64,000 nucleotides of DNA from Kribbella qitaiheensis (GTDB taxonomy: Bacteria; Actinomycetota; Actinomycetes; Propionibacteriales; Kribbellaceae), in NCBI RefSeq assembly GCF_014217565.1, contig NZ_CP043661.1:2046001-2110000 (forward strand), read 5' to 3'. Position numbers and translations under genes: made by a program. The first letter of the stretch is position 1; the number at the start of each line of letters is the position of its first letter. Below the pieces are notes generated by a model. That model saw only the letters and a program-made list of their open reading frames with translations, had not been told where the DNA came from and did not search any database. Positions 11,204 through 20,015 of this stretch are shown here, piece after piece.

Positions 11204-14200
11204 TCAGGAGGTGTGGCCGCGGGTGTACTCGGTGGTGAAGGCGGACTGGCCGAGTCGGTCGACGAGGCGGCGGGTAATGCGGTCGACGTCAGCGCTTTCG
11301 CCCGGTGGAAGCGGCGCTCCGACAGACTCCCGTAGGTAAGCCGCCCGCCCCAGCAACCAAGCTGCTCGTAGAGCACCGTGAGCGGCCTGGTGGCCCGGGT
11401 CCAATCTCGGCCCGAGTGATGGGACGTCGGGAGCACCATGGGCCGTGATGGAGTGGGCGCCGGCTAGGCCTTCGTGGGCGAGGGCCAGGGCGCGGGGGTC
11501 GCCGACTGCCTCGGCTGCTGCCAGGCCTTCGGTGTGGAGGGCCAGGGCGGCGGTCGCGTCGTTGCGTTGTTCGGCGATGAAGCCTAGTTCGGCGAGGACC
11601 AGGGGGACGCCGGGTTGAGAGTCGAGTTGGCGGAGCCAGTCGAGCCAGCGGCGGAAGTGCTGTTCGGCGGCGGCGAGGTTGCCCTGGCGGCGGCCACTCA
11701 GACCGAGGCCGAGCTCGGCGAACTCTTCGGCCGGCTTGTTGCCCTGCTCGGCTGCCAGCTTCATCGCCTTCGCGTGAAACTCATCGGCCGCCAGGAAATC
11801 TCCTTGCAGCAAGGCGATCCGCCCGAGCCCGGACAACCGCAGCGAGGCCTCACCCCACAGGCCGAGTTCCTCAGCCATCCGTACGCCGTCGCGATGCAGC
11901 TCGGTCGCGCGTTCGTAGTCACCAGTGATCTCCGCGAGCTCGGCCAGGCTGTTCGTCGCCTTGATCTGCCCCCACCGGTCCCCGAGCCGGCGGAAGATCG
12001 ACTCACTCCGGGCCGCATCCCGCCGCGCCTCGGCCAACTCCCCACGAGCCCGTCCCAGCGTCCCGCGCACGCTCAACGCCGCCGCGATCCCCCACTCGTC
12101 ACCGACCAGCTCGTACTCCGCCAGTGCCTTGTCCACGATCTCGCCAGTCGCCGCCACCGTTCCCCCACGATGCGCGAACCCCAAGAACCAATGCGCCCTG
12201 ATCCGGCTGTCCGCCCCCAGCAACGTCCGAGCCGCCGCCCCACGCGGCGCATCATCCCCCAACAACCTGATCCCCGCCTGCCAACCAACCACCCGTTGCC
12301 GAAGGCCCTCATCCGCAAGCCCCAACTCAGCGCCAGCCGGCGCTACCGTTCGCGCAAGCTCACTCGCCCTCACCCCTCCGGCGCCCGCCCCCGCCCTCAC
12401 CCCTCCGGCGCCCGCCCCCGCCCTCACCCCTCCGGCGCCCGCCCCCGCCCTCACCGCGCCGGCGCCCGCCGCCTCGCGGCTTGCCGTGATGCTGAGCGCG
12501 GCGGCGAAAGCGCGTTCCGCTTCGCCTATCCGGCCACGGAGGAACCAGTACCAGGCCAGCGCATCCACCAGGTGAAGCGCCGACTGTGCATCGCCGAGCG
12601 CGACCGCCGTGTCCAGTACTGCACGTAGGTTGGGCGTCTCCACGTCCAGTCGAGCGAGCCAGTCGCGCTGGTCGTGCCCGTACAACTTCGGCTCAGCCTC
12701 CACCGCGAGGGACAGATACCAGCTGATCGCCCGACGCTGGATCTCGTCCGCCTCGCCCGCCTCCAGCAACCGCTCCCCGGCGTACAACTTGATTGACTCG
12801 AGCAACCGATAGCGCGGCCCGTCCACCACGCTGACCAGCGAGCGATCGACCAGTCGGCCGACCAGCTCAGCTTCGGCACCAACCGCCGCGGCGGCGTCCA
12901 GCGTGCAACTGTCCGCGAGCACCGACAGACGGCGGAGGGCGATCTGCTCCGGCGCGGTCAGTAGCTCCCAGCTCCAGTCGACCGTCGCACGCAGCGTCTG
13001 ATGCCGAGGTGGACCGGCACGTCGGCCGGACTGCAGCACCTTGAACCGATCGTCGAGTCGCGCCGACAACTCCGCCACCCCGAGTGATCGGACCCGCGTC
13101 GCCGCGAGTTCAAGAGCCAACGGCAATCCGTCGAGCCGGTCGCAGATGGCTGTGACGGCTGCGCATTCCTCGACCACACCGCCTGCCGCCGACGCACGCA
13201 GTACGAACAACTCGGCGGCAGCGTCAGCGTCGAGCGGAGGAATCACCATCAGCCGCTCGCCGTTCACCGCCAGTGGCTCCTGACTCGTCGTCAGCAAGCG
13301 CAGACCAGGGGCCTTGCGCAACAACTCACCGGCCAACTCGGCGACGCGATCGACCAGATGCTCGCAGTTGTCGAGCACCAACAGCACGGATTGATTGCTC
13401 AGGGCATCAACTACTTGTCGATCCCGAATCCCCATCGCGGTAGCGATCGCCTCAACCACCCCCGCCACCGCCCCACCCGGCCCGTCAGCCCCGCGCGACC
13501 GACCCGGTCCGCCCAGCGCGCTCGACCGACCCGATCCGCCGACTCCACCTGAGCCGTCCCGATCGCCCGGCACGACCGAGCTGTGAGTTCCCTCCAGCGC
13601 TGCCAGCTCCACCAGCCAGGTGCCGTCCGCGAACTCACCGGCGACCTGCCGCGCAGCCTCGACAGCAAGCCGGGACTTCCCCACTCCACCCGGCCCGGTC
13701 AGAGTCACCAACCGCTGAGTCCTCAGCAGCGCGACCAGCTCCGGCAACACCTGCTCGCGGCCGATCAGCGAGGTCACCACCGCAGGCAGATTCGACCTAC
13801 GCCTGGTCGGCCGGATATCCAACCGAGGGTCCTGCCGCAGGATCGCCCGCTGCAGCTCCATCAACTCGGCAGATGGTTCCAGCCCGAGCTCCTCCTTGAG
13901 CCGTTCCCGCAGTTGCCGGTAGCTGTCGAGCGCCTCGCTGTGTCGTCCCGTTCGATAAAGCGCCTTCAGGTACGCCGCTCGCAACCGTTGCCGCAAAGGG
14001 TTCCGCACCACCTGGTCACCGAGCTCCCCGATCAACTCCGCGTGCTCGCCCAGCTCGAGCCGGATCTCAGCAAGCGACTCCACCGCCCCGAGCCGCTCCT
14101 CCTCCAACCGATCCACCGCCGCCCGCACGAACGGCTCGCCCGCGAAATCGGCGTACGGCGTACCGCGCCACAATCCAAGCGCCTCCGTCAGCCCTCGCGC

Positions 14201-14596
14201 CCGCGCGCGCAAATCATCTTCTCCACCGACACGGTCGCCGCCCAGCGCGCGCTGGAGATCGGCGCCGGAGGATTCCACCAACGACCGGAACCGCGCGACG
14301 TCGGTCACCGCATCCAGCCGATACCCAGGCGGCTGCGAAACCACCAGTTCCCGGCCACCCAACTCGGCGGCTTCAAGCGCCCGCCGGAGCTGAGACACCC
14401 GCAACTGCAACGCATTGGCAGGATCCCTCGGCAGCCGATCCGGCCAGAGATCGCCGATCAACCGCGCCGCAGGAACCACTCGCCCTTCGTGGACAAGCAA
14501 CTCGGCCAACAGCGCGCGCACCTTCAGCTCGGGGATCCGCACCGGACCCCCGTCCTCCGTCCAGACCGCCACCGGCCCCAGTACGCCGAACCGCAT
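11204..14596 (-). CDS. AfsR/SARP-like transcriptional regulator with BTAD, NB-ARC ATPase and TPR repeats
   Basis: A 1130-aa regulator. Residues 1-95 form an OmpR-type winged helix (MRFGVLGPVAVW, LLAELLVHEGRVV, LRVSQLRRALE), 100-250 the bacterial transcriptional activation domain ending QLRERLKEELGLEPS, then an NB-ARC-type ATPase with Walker A LTGPGGVGKSRL and Walker B SVLLVLDNCEH, and a C-terminal TPR half. Start at 14596 is chosen because MRFGVLG is the family start; the frame is open much further upstream, antisense to the next gene. Two low-complexity Gly/Ala/Ser insertions interrupt the ATPase and TPR parts. Such proteins usually activate antibiotic or stress genes; no target is evident here. 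Confidence 0.88.
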   Translation of the reverse strand: MRFGVLGPVAVWTEDGGPVRIPELKVRALLAELLVHEGRVVPAARLIGDLWPDRLPRDPANALQLRVSQLRRALEAAELGGRELVVSQPPGYRLDAVTDVARFRSLVESSGADLQRALGGDRVGGEDDLRARARGLTEALGLWRGTPYADFAGEPFVRAAVDRLEEERLGAVESLAEIRLELGEHAELIGELGDQVVRNPLRQRLRAAYLKALYRTGRHSEALDSYRQLRERLKEELGLEPSAELMELQRAILRQDPRLDIRPTRRRSNLPAVVTSLIGREQVLPELVALLRTQRLVTLTGPGGVGKSRLAVEAARQVAGEFADGTWLVELAALEGTHSSVVPGDRDGSGGVGGSGRSSALGGPGRSRGADGPGGAVAGVVEAIATAMGIRDRQVVDALSNQSVLLVLDNCEHLVDRVAELAGELLRKAPGLRLLTTSQEPLAVNGERLMVIPPLDADAAAELFVLRASAAGGVVEECAAVTAICDRLDGLPLALELAATRVRSLGVAELSARLDDRFKVLQSGRRAGPPRHQTLRATVDWSWELLTAPEQIALRRLSVLADSCTLDAAAAVGAEAELVGRLVDRSLVSVVDGPRYRLLESIKLYAGERLLEAGEADEIQRRAISWYLSLAVEAEPKLYGHDQRDWLARLDVETPNLRAVLDTAVALGDAQSALHLVDALAWYWFLRGRIGEAERAFAAALSITASREAAGAGAVRAGAGAGGVRAGAGAGGVRAGAGAGGVRASELARTVAPAGAELGLADEGLRQRVVGWQAGIRLLGDDAPRGAAARTLLGADSRIRAHWFLGFAHRGGTVAATGEIVDKALAEYELVGDEWGIAAALSVRGTLGRARGELAEARRDAARSESIFRRLGDRWGQIKATNSLAELAEITGDYERATELHRDGVRMAEELGLWGEASLRLSGLGRIALLQGDFLAADEFHAKAMKLAAEQGNKPAEEFAELGLGLSGRRQGNLAAAEQHFRRWLDWLRQLDSQPGVPLVLAELGFIAEQRNDATAALALHTEGLAAAEAVGDPRALALAHEGLAGAHSITAHGAPDVPSLGPRLDPGHQAAHGALRAAWLLGRAAYLRESVGAPLPPGESADVDRITRRLVDRLGQSAFTTEYTRGHTS
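12367..12474. repeat. 27-bp tandem repeat inside the AfsR-like gene
   Basis: Three identical 27-bp units starting at 12367, 12394 and 12421 and a fourth diverged copy from 12448. On the coding strand they add repeated RAGAGAGGV-type peptide to the TPR region. Unit length is a multiple of three, so copy changes would not break the frame. Confidence 0.85.
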
Positions 14597-14659
14597 GCGC
14601 CGAGAGTAGGCCAAGGAGGCTACAGGGGATCTACAGGCTCCTACGGCACACTGCGGCGC

Positions 14660-15694
14660 ATGGATGACGGGATTCTGGACGAGGCGTACGAGCGGTTCGC
14701 GCGAACCGGGCCGGAGTGGGGCGAGAACACCCTCACCAATCACGGGCCGATGGCGGTCGAGGTCCTCGTCCGGCGTGGGCTCGCGGCCGGGGTCCACGAC
14801 TGGGTCGACGCCTACCTGGGCAAGCTGAGCGAACTGCCGTCCGTGAGCGATCGCATCACCGACGTAACCTGGCAGGACGCACTCGGTGACGGCCGCCGCA
14901 TCGGCGACTGGTCGGCATACTTCGTCGAACAGATGCAAGAGCACCCCTGGTGCGAGGTGCTGGTCACCTGGTGGCCGCGTCTGTTGCCAGGCATCGTGGC
15001 CGGCGCGACACATGGAGTCATCCGCGTCAGCCACGCGGTACGGACGCTCCTCAGCGGCGACGAAAGTCCAGCCGCGGTGACAGAGTTGGCGCACGGCCTG
15101 GCGTTCTGGGCGGCCCGCATGCGCAGTGTTCCAGGTGCAACGGAAGCCGACGGGACACTGGACATGAACGCCGCCCTGGATTCGATCCCACGCATCACTT
15201 CCCAGCAAGGCACAGTCGCCGTCCGCTTCGGTCAGCTCACCAAGATGCCGGCCTGGCCCGCTTCCCTTCGAGCCCTCAAAGCACCCAGCGGTCCGGCCGA
15301 CGTACAGACGCAGTTGGCCGACCTCGTCGCCGGCGCCGCAGCGCGCTACCTCGCCCACGGACACGGAAGCCCTGTGCTGCTGGTGCACACCGCGACGGCA
15401 CCCAACGCAGTACTGCACACACTCCCCGCGCTGCCCCAATCACTGTGGGCGCCGAGCCTGTCGGCGGTCTGGGCTGCCAGCGCTGCGATCACCGCGGCCT
15501 ATGCCCCCGCGCAGGGATTGCCACGGGGTGAACTACCTACAGGTATCCACGCAGACGAGTTGATGAGTTACGCGCTGAAGCATTCCGACGAGCACGTGAT
15601 CAAGTTTGCGGATACCGCACTTGACGCATTTGCGCAGAGTGGCAAGTCCGAGGTGCTGGCCGCTGCCCAACGGGTCGGGGATCTGATCAAATAG
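14660..15694 (+). CDS. Questin oxidase-like protein (DUF4243-like)
   Basis: A 344-aa soluble protein whose opening DEAYERFARTGPEWGENTLTNHGPMAVEVLVRRG matches the questin-oxidase-like family, known in fungal anthraquinone pathways and common as uncharacterised genes in actinobacteria. Later segments WPRLLPGIVAGATHGVIRVSHAVRTL and a C-terminal ALKHSDEHVIKFADTALDA, with conserved His residues, also fit. Start ATG 14660 is divergent from and 63 bases away from the AfsR-like regulator, so the two may be regulated together. The real substrate is unknown; Baeyer-Villiger-type ring cleavage is the only characterised activity of the family. Confidence 0.75.
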   Translation: MDDGILDEAYERFARTGPEWGENTLTNHGPMAVEVLVRRGLAAGVHDWVDAYLGKLSELPSVSDRITDVTWQDALGDGRRIGDWSAYFVEQMQEHPWCEVLVTWWPRLLPGIVAGATHGVIRVSHAVRTLLSGDESPAAVTELAHGLAFWAARMRSVPGATEADGTLDMNAALDSIPRITSQQGTVAVRFGQLTKMPAWPASLRALKAPSGPADVQTQLADLVAGAAARYLAHGHGSPVLLVHTATAPNAVLHTLPALPQSLWAPSLSAVWAASAAITAAYAPAQGLPRGELPTGIHADELMSYALKHSDEHVIKFADTALDAFAQSGKSEVLAAAQRVGDLIK

Positions 15695-15729
15695 AAGTAA
15701 GTGGTGGTCGGTGTTCCCGCGAAGTCACC

Positions 15730-15942
15730 GACCACCACCCTTCGCCTGGACGTCAGCACGTGACTGTCGGGCCGCCCAGTCGGCGCGGCCGTTGTAGCCG
15801 CCGTCACCGACCACCTGGAAGGTCGGCGTGCCGCCCTCCGGACCGGCATTCCGTACCGTGTCGTCGATACCGACCGTCCCGGTGAACCTGCTGCAGGCCT
15901 TGCCCAGGTAGTCCGTTTCCCGAAGGTACGCCGTACCGGAGT
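15730..15942 (-). pseudogene. NPCBM-domain remnant
   Basis: On the minus strand, downstream of the sialidase, the reading YLGKACSRFTGTVGIDD and then GTPTFQVVGDG matches the core of an NPCBM carbohydrate-binding module. It is cut off at both ends and runs into unrelated sequence after VVGDG. NPCBM modules are often attached to secreted glycosidases, so this may be the lost C-terminal module of the sialidase or of a deleted neighbour. Confidence 0.5.
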
Positions 15943-16068
15943 CTTGGCGTGGAGCCGATGCTCGGTCGCGTCTTCGACCTCGCCGAGGCCGGTCCGGGCG
16001 ATGCCGCGACAGTCCCCGAATCGGGTGAACTGACCTGGCGGCTCGTCGTCTCCGCCAGGTCAGTCTGA
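15943..16068 (+). other. Plus-strand C-terminal gene remnant
   Basis: An open stretch encodes MLGRVFDLAEAGPGDA and ends LTWRLVVSARSV-stop, resembling the end of a real protein joined directly to the NPCBM remnant on the other strand. I do not recognise the family. The junction suggests a deletion in which two unrelated genes lost their bodies. Confidence 0.3.
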
Positions 16069-16073
16069 TCGTG

Positions 16074-17891
16074 CTACCCGAGCGGCAGATCCAGCACCAC
16101 ATTGGGGACGGCGGTGCTGTTGGTAGTGCGGATGGACCCGATCTCGGCGCCGGTCAACGCCCGCTTGTAGATACGGACCTCATCCAGCGACCCGTCAAAA
16201 TGATGCGCCCCATCGAGCCGCTGACCGACGTACATCTTGAACGGCCGCCCCGGGCTGACAGATCCGACCGGCGCCGCGACACTCGCCACAGCTGCGCCGT
16301 CAACCCAGATCGACAGCGTTCCGACCTTGCGTTGCAAAGCGACGTGATGCCACCCGTTGTCGTTGTACGCCTTCGTAGTAGCGACCACAGCGGTATTGCC
16401 GCCAGTCGTGATCAGTCCCCGAATCCTGCTGTCCCCCGGTTCGGCTCGCAGCCAGAACTGCGAGAACTCGTTGATCCCATATCCCCAGAAGATCGCCTGA
16501 TTCGCAGTACTGGTTCCGTACTTGATCCAAGCCATAGCCGTGAAGTCCCCCGCCCCGACCGCCAGCGACTCGGCGAACGGAAGCTGGATCGCGTCATCGA
16601 CCCCGTCCAGATCCCGCGCCTGCCCGAACTTGCCGGTCACGGCCGTGGTCCCACCCCGGAGATAGCTGTTGTTTCCAAGGCCGGAGACGTCCGGAGTGGT
16701 CGGCCCGCTCGCGCCATCCGGCAGACCGATATCGGTCTCGGTGAACCGCGCGAAACGGATCTGATCGCGCGCATCGACCGACCCGCCTTCATACAGCAGC
16801 CCGATCTCCCCGGTATCGAGCACAGTCAGGTCCGAGTACCCGGACCAGTCGCTGGTGATCCTGGTGCCATCGGCAACGGATTGCCAGGTCTTGCCTTCAT
16901 CGAAGCTGGACCGGATCGTCATGTACCGGCGACGCTCAGGATCCGCCGGCGAGGCGAACAGAATGCGGTTGTACTTAGCGCCTTGATCGGTAGCCCGCAA
17001 CCGCACCAGCGACCCCTGGACGGTCGGAGTCGTCAGCCCGGAAATACTCGCGTACGGCGCGGCGTAGGTCTCACCCCCATCGTTGCTAACAGCAAAGGCT
17101 CGACTGTTCCCAGCGCTGCCATTGTTGTTTCGCGCACCCGCATAGATGCCGCCGTCAACCTTCTCGACGACGCTGATCTCCTGCGGCACAATGCCGTCGT
17201 TGCGCAGATCAGTCGCACCCTTTTGCCAGGTCTCGCCATGGTCATCGCTGAAGACGAGTTGCCCCGCGACCTTGCCGCCGACGTCGTAGTTCGTCCCGGC
17301 GACGAGGCGACCTTGATGCGTGCCGCGGGTCAGCTGGATCCCATGCACGGGTCCGGTCGCGTACCAACCCCAGGCCGGGTCGTCGATCTGGGCGGCGATG
17401 TTCCTCGCAGTACTGAAGGTCACCCCGTCGTCATCACTGAATTGCACGTACGGCGTACGCGGGCGATCCGTCCCGTTGCCGGGATCCATCGTCGTCAAAA
17501 GCACGATCCGGCCGGTCTCGAGATCGACGATCGGAGTCGGATTGCCGCGCGTGGACACGGCATCCGGATCACCGTCGACGCCGGACAACACGGTCTTCTG
17601 CGGCGACCAGGTCCGTCCGTCGTCAACGGACCGGCGTACGACGAGGTCGATCTCTTGGGAGTCGGCACACCACGTACGGCGTGCTTCGGCGAAGGCGAGC
17701 AGGGTGCCGGCCTTGGTTCGCACGATCGCTGGGATCCGGTAGCAGCCGTAGCCGGCGAATCCTTTGTCGAAGAGAACCGTCTGGGTTGCGGCGGCCTGCG
17801 CCGGTCGGGTCTGCTGGGGCGCGACTGTCAGCCCGGCGGACAGCAGACAGAGGAGAAGGGTGGGGATCAGGAAACGACGGAAGCTGGGCAT
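16074..17891 (-). CDS. Secreted exo-alpha-sialidase (GH33) with C-terminal LamG/concanavalin domain
   Basis: A 605-aa secreted sialidase that releases terminal sialic acids. The signal peptide is about residues 1-34 (MPSFRRFLIPTLLLCLLSAG...AQAA). The RIP motif YRIPAI places the substrate-binding Arg at 52, followed by EARRTWCADSQEIDLVVRRS and five Asp-box-like repeats (SVDDGRTW, SDDDGVTF, SDDHGETW, SNDGGETY, SFDEGKTW) marking the six-bladed propeller. The nucleophile Tyr is in GLLYEGGS. Residues from about 420 form a laminin-G/concanavalin-like module (DGVDDAIQLPF, FTAMAWIKYG, DGSLDEVRIYKRAL). It is divergent from a KDPG aldolase gene, with a palindrome-rich promoter between them. Confidence 0.92.
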   Translation of the reverse strand: MPSFRRFLIPTLLLCLLSAGLTVAPQQTRPAQAAATQTVLFDKGFAGYGCYRIPAIVRTKAGTLLAFAEARRTWCADSQEIDLVVRRSVDDGRTWSPQKTVLSGVDGDPDAVSTRGNPTPIVDLETGRIVLLTTMDPGNGTDRPRTPYVQFSDDDGVTFSTARNIAAQIDDPAWGWYATGPVHGIQLTRGTHQGRLVAGTNYDVGGKVAGQLVFSDDHGETWQKGATDLRNDGIVPQEISVVEKVDGGIYAGARNNNGSAGNSRAFAVSNDGGETYAAPYASISGLTTPTVQGSLVRLRATDQGAKYNRILFASPADPERRRYMTIRSSFDEGKTWQSVADGTRITSDWSGYSDLTVLDTGEIGLLYEGGSVDARDQIRFARFTETDIGLPDGASGPTTPDVSGLGNNSYLRGGTTAVTGKFGQARDLDGVDDAIQLPFAESLAVGAGDFTAMAWIKYGTSTANQAIFWGYGINEFSQFWLRAEPGDSRIRGLITTGGNTAVVATTKAYNDNGWHHVALQRKVGTLSIWVDGAAVASVAAPVGSVSPGRPFKMYVGQRLDGAHHFDGSLDEVRIYKRALTGAEIGSIRTTNSTAVPNVVLDLPLG

Positions 17892-17984
17892 GGGACGGGA
17901 GACCTGCCTTCCGGTGAACGGAAAGTAAACAACGGAGCTGGTTGCTCAGTTCGTAACTTATCCACCGTCACTCCCCTTGAAACC

Positions 17985-18003
17985 TAGGACATCAGACGTC
18001 CTA
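17985..18003. promoter_or_regulatory. Operator-like inverted repeat between sialidase and aldolase genes
   Basis: TAGGAC and GTCCTA are perfect inverted arms with a 7-base centre. The site lies in the 193-base divergent promoter region. Its length and symmetry fit a GntR/FadR-type or similar dimeric repressor acting on one or both genes. Confidence 0.55.
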
Positions 18004-18007
18004 TGTG

Positions 18008-18055
18008 TTGATCGATCAAACCCGTCGCAGCCCTGCTGCAGAGGTTAGTCGACTA
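18008..18055. promoter_or_regulatory. Two further perfect palindromes in the same promoter region
   Basis: TTGATCGATCAA (18008-18019) and TAGTCGACTA (18046-18055) are perfect palindromes, the second close to the aldolase start at 18085. Along with the 17985 repeat they make three dyads in about 70 bases, suggesting one or more repressors. Confidence 0.45.
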
Positions 18056-18084
18056 CCGTGAACTAAGTCGAAGGAGAAGCTGTC

Positions 18085-18708
18085 GTGGACCTGCTAGCCG
18101 AACTCAGCCAGCGAAAGGTACTGGCGATCATCCGCGCCGACGGACCCGACCGGGCGCTGGAATGCATCCGCACCCTCGTCGGAGCCGGGATCACCGCGCT
18201 CGAGGTGTCGCTCACGACACCAGGCGGGGCCGAAGCGATCGCGAAGGCCCGCTCGGAGTTCGACCCGTCGATCCTGATCGGCGCCGGAACCGTCATCACC
18301 GCAGCCCAGGCCGACGAGATCGCGGCAGCCGGAGCAGGCTTCACCGTCACCCCCGCAATCACCCGCGGCGCCCACCGAAGCATCGAGCTAGGCCTACCAC
18401 TCCTCTGCGGCGCACTGACCCCGACCGAGGTCATCACAGCCCTCGACGCCGGCGCGCTCGCCGTGAAGATCTTCCCCGCGAAACTCCACGGCCCCAGCTA
18501 CCTCCGCGAACTCCGCGGCCCGTTGCCCACCGCTCCCTTGATCGCCGTCGGCGGCATCGATGCGGCCTCGGCTCCGCAGTACCTGGCAGCAGGCGCCTTC
18601 GCTGTCGGCATCGGCTCTCCCCTCCTCGGTGACGCCGGCACCGGCGGCTCCCAATCCGACCTGGCCGCCCGAGCCGCCACCTTCCTCACCGCGGTCGCCA
18701 ATGCCTGA
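18085..18708 (+). CDS. eda: 2-dehydro-3-deoxy-phosphogluconate (KDPG) aldolase
   Basis: A 207-aa class I aldolase that cleaves KDPG (or a related 2-keto-3-deoxy-6-phosphosugar) into pyruvate and glyceraldehyde 3-phosphate. The catalytic Glu is in ALEVSLTTPGG, the Schiff-base Lys in LAVKIFPA, and phosphate-binding Gly residues in IAVGGID and AVGIGSPLL. Length is typical. GTG 18085 is preceded by GAAGGAGAAGC. With the kinase gene 83 bases downstream it makes a 2-keto-3-deoxysugar route: kinase first, then aldolase. Confidence 0.92.
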   Translation: MDLLAELSQRKVLAIIRADGPDRALECIRTLVGAGITALEVSLTTPGGAEAIAKARSEFDPSILIGAGTVITAAQADEIAAAGAGFTVTPAITRGAHRSIELGLPLLCGALTPTEVITALDAGALAVKIFPAKLHGPSYLRELRGPLPTAPLIAVGGIDAASAPQYLAAGAFAVGIGSPLLGDAGTGGSQSDLAARAATFLTAVANA

Positions 18709-18729
18709 CCTCACCAGGAACACCAAAGG

Positions 18730-18786
18730 CCGGCAGACCGTCCACCCCGGGAGCATCGCGGTCCGGCGGACCGTCCATACCAGGAG
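18730..18786. repeat. Diverged tandem repeat between eda and the kinase gene
   Basis: A 24-base segment at 18730 (CCGGCAGACCGTCCACCCCG...) is repeated at 18763 with a few changes, a period of 33 bases. The second copy ends in CAGGAG and supplies the ribosome-binding site of the kinase gene. Confidence 0.6.
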
Positions 18787-18791
18787 TTCTG

Positions 18792-19727
18792 ATGGCTGAC
18801 GTTCTCACGCTTGGCGAGGCAATGGTCTCGATTCGCTCCAAGGCCGCCTTGCGGATGGGCGGGGAGGCGCACCCGTCCGTGGCGGGCTCCGAGAGCAATG
18901 TGGCGATCGGGCTGGCGCGGCTTGGACACCAGGCTGCCTGGTTAGGTGCTGTTGGCAACGATGAGCCGGGTCGGCTGATCCAGCGGACCCTGCGCGCTGA
19001 AGGAGTCGACACCAGCTATCTGCGCTTGTCCGACGAGTCGTTCACCGGATTCATCGCTTTCGACCAGCCGGCGCACGACATCACCCGCGTCAGCTACCAC
19101 CGCCGCGGCTCAGCCGGCTCCACCCTCACCGCCTCGGAGTCCGTCACCGCTCTCGAGGACTCCAAACCGCGACTGATCCACGTCACCGGCATCACGCCGG
19201 CCTTGTCGGAAACAGCCCGCGCCGCAGCACTGGCCGTAGTACAGGCCGCTGCTTCCGCCGGGGTTGGAGTCTCACTGGACGTCAACTATCGCGGCCGCCT
19301 CTGGTCCCGCGCCGAAGCCGCGATCGCGCTGCGCGAACTGCTCCCCCACGCGACCACGATCTTCGCCTCCGAAGACGAACTCGACATCCTCACCGACGAC
19401 CCAGACCCCGTACAGGCGTTGCTTGCGGCAGGCGCCACCGAGGTCGTGGTGACAGCCGGCGGCGACGGCGCCTGGGCCCACACCACCGAAGGCACAACGC
19501 ACCAAAAAGCTCTCCCAGTCACCGTGGTCGACAGCATCGGCGCCGGCGACGCCTTCGTCTCCGGCTACCTCTCCGCCACCCTCGACGACCTCCCGATCCC
19601 CGCCCGCCTCGAACGCGCCACCGCCAGCGGCGCCTTCTGCGTAGGCGCCTTCGGCGACTGGGAATCCCTCCCCACCCGAGACGACCTAACCCTCCTAACC
19701 CACCGCCACGGCACCGCCCTCCGCTAA
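18792..19727 (+). CDS. kdgK: 2-keto-3-deoxygluconate kinase (PfkB family)
   Basis: A 311-aa PfkB/ribokinase-family sugar kinase. The N-terminal pattern LTLGEAMVSIRS with GGSESNVAIGLARLG-like sequence (here AGSESNVAIGLARLGHQAAWLGAVGNDEPG) and the C-terminal PfkB signature DSIGAGDAFVSGYLSA with catalytic Asp are clear. SYHRRGSAGSTLT matches KDG kinases, which bind the sugar through Arg/Tyr in this region. Neighbouring eda makes KDG to KDPG phosphorylation the likely job. A short spacer with a diverged duplication lies between the two genes, which probably share one transcript. Confidence 0.85.
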   Translation: MADVLTLGEAMVSIRSKAALRMGGEAHPSVAGSESNVAIGLARLGHQAAWLGAVGNDEPGRLIQRTLRAEGVDTSYLRLSDESFTGFIAFDQPAHDITRVSYHRRGSAGSTLTASESVTALEDSKPRLIHVTGITPALSETARAAALAVVQAAASAGVGVSLDVNYRGRLWSRAEAAIALRELLPHATTIFASEDELDILTDDPDPVQALLAAGATEVVVTAGGDGAWAHTTEGTTHQKALPVTVVDSIGAGDAFVSGYLSATLDDLPIPARLERATASGAFCVGAFGDWESLPTRDDLTLLTHRHGTALR

Positions 19728-19862
19728 CCCCGCTCCGCCCTCGTCCGAGCGCTTCGGTGGCCCCACTCACTCCCGGCGCAGCGCTCCAGGAACCCCACTC
19801 CGGCCCAGGCCCCACCTTCTGCGCGCCAGCTCCCCTCTCGCCACCGCCCACTCTCGGCCGCT

Positions 19863-19991
19863 CTGACAGTTTCCCGCCTCCTCCGCGAGAGCGCGATCGG
19901 CGAGCAACGCGACCCCGACGAGTTCTACCGACCGATCGAGCAGACCTACGACGACCTGCTCGCGTACGCCGGAAAACAACGCGACAGCTGA
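19863..19991 (+). other. Possible gene remnant before the broken phosphotransferase
   Basis: An open stretch reading TVSRLLRESAIGEQRDPDEF, continuing through YRPIEQTYDDLLAYAGKQRDS to a stop, looks like a protein C-terminus without a start. I cannot assign it. The remaining bases from 19728 to 20015 hold nothing I recognise. Confidence 0.3.
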
Positions 19992-20015
19992 CCTCCAGCC
20001 CTGCAGGATCACCCC

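Noticed and set aside
14597..15439. Upstream extension of the AfsR-like regulator by 281 codons
   Set aside because: The extension is antisense to the questin-oxidase-like gene; the family start MRFGVLG is at 14596.
16071..17987. Plus-strand open frame of 638 codons
   Set aside because: Lies opposite the sialidase, whose Asp boxes and signal peptide are unmistakable; the plus-strand reading is compositional shadow.
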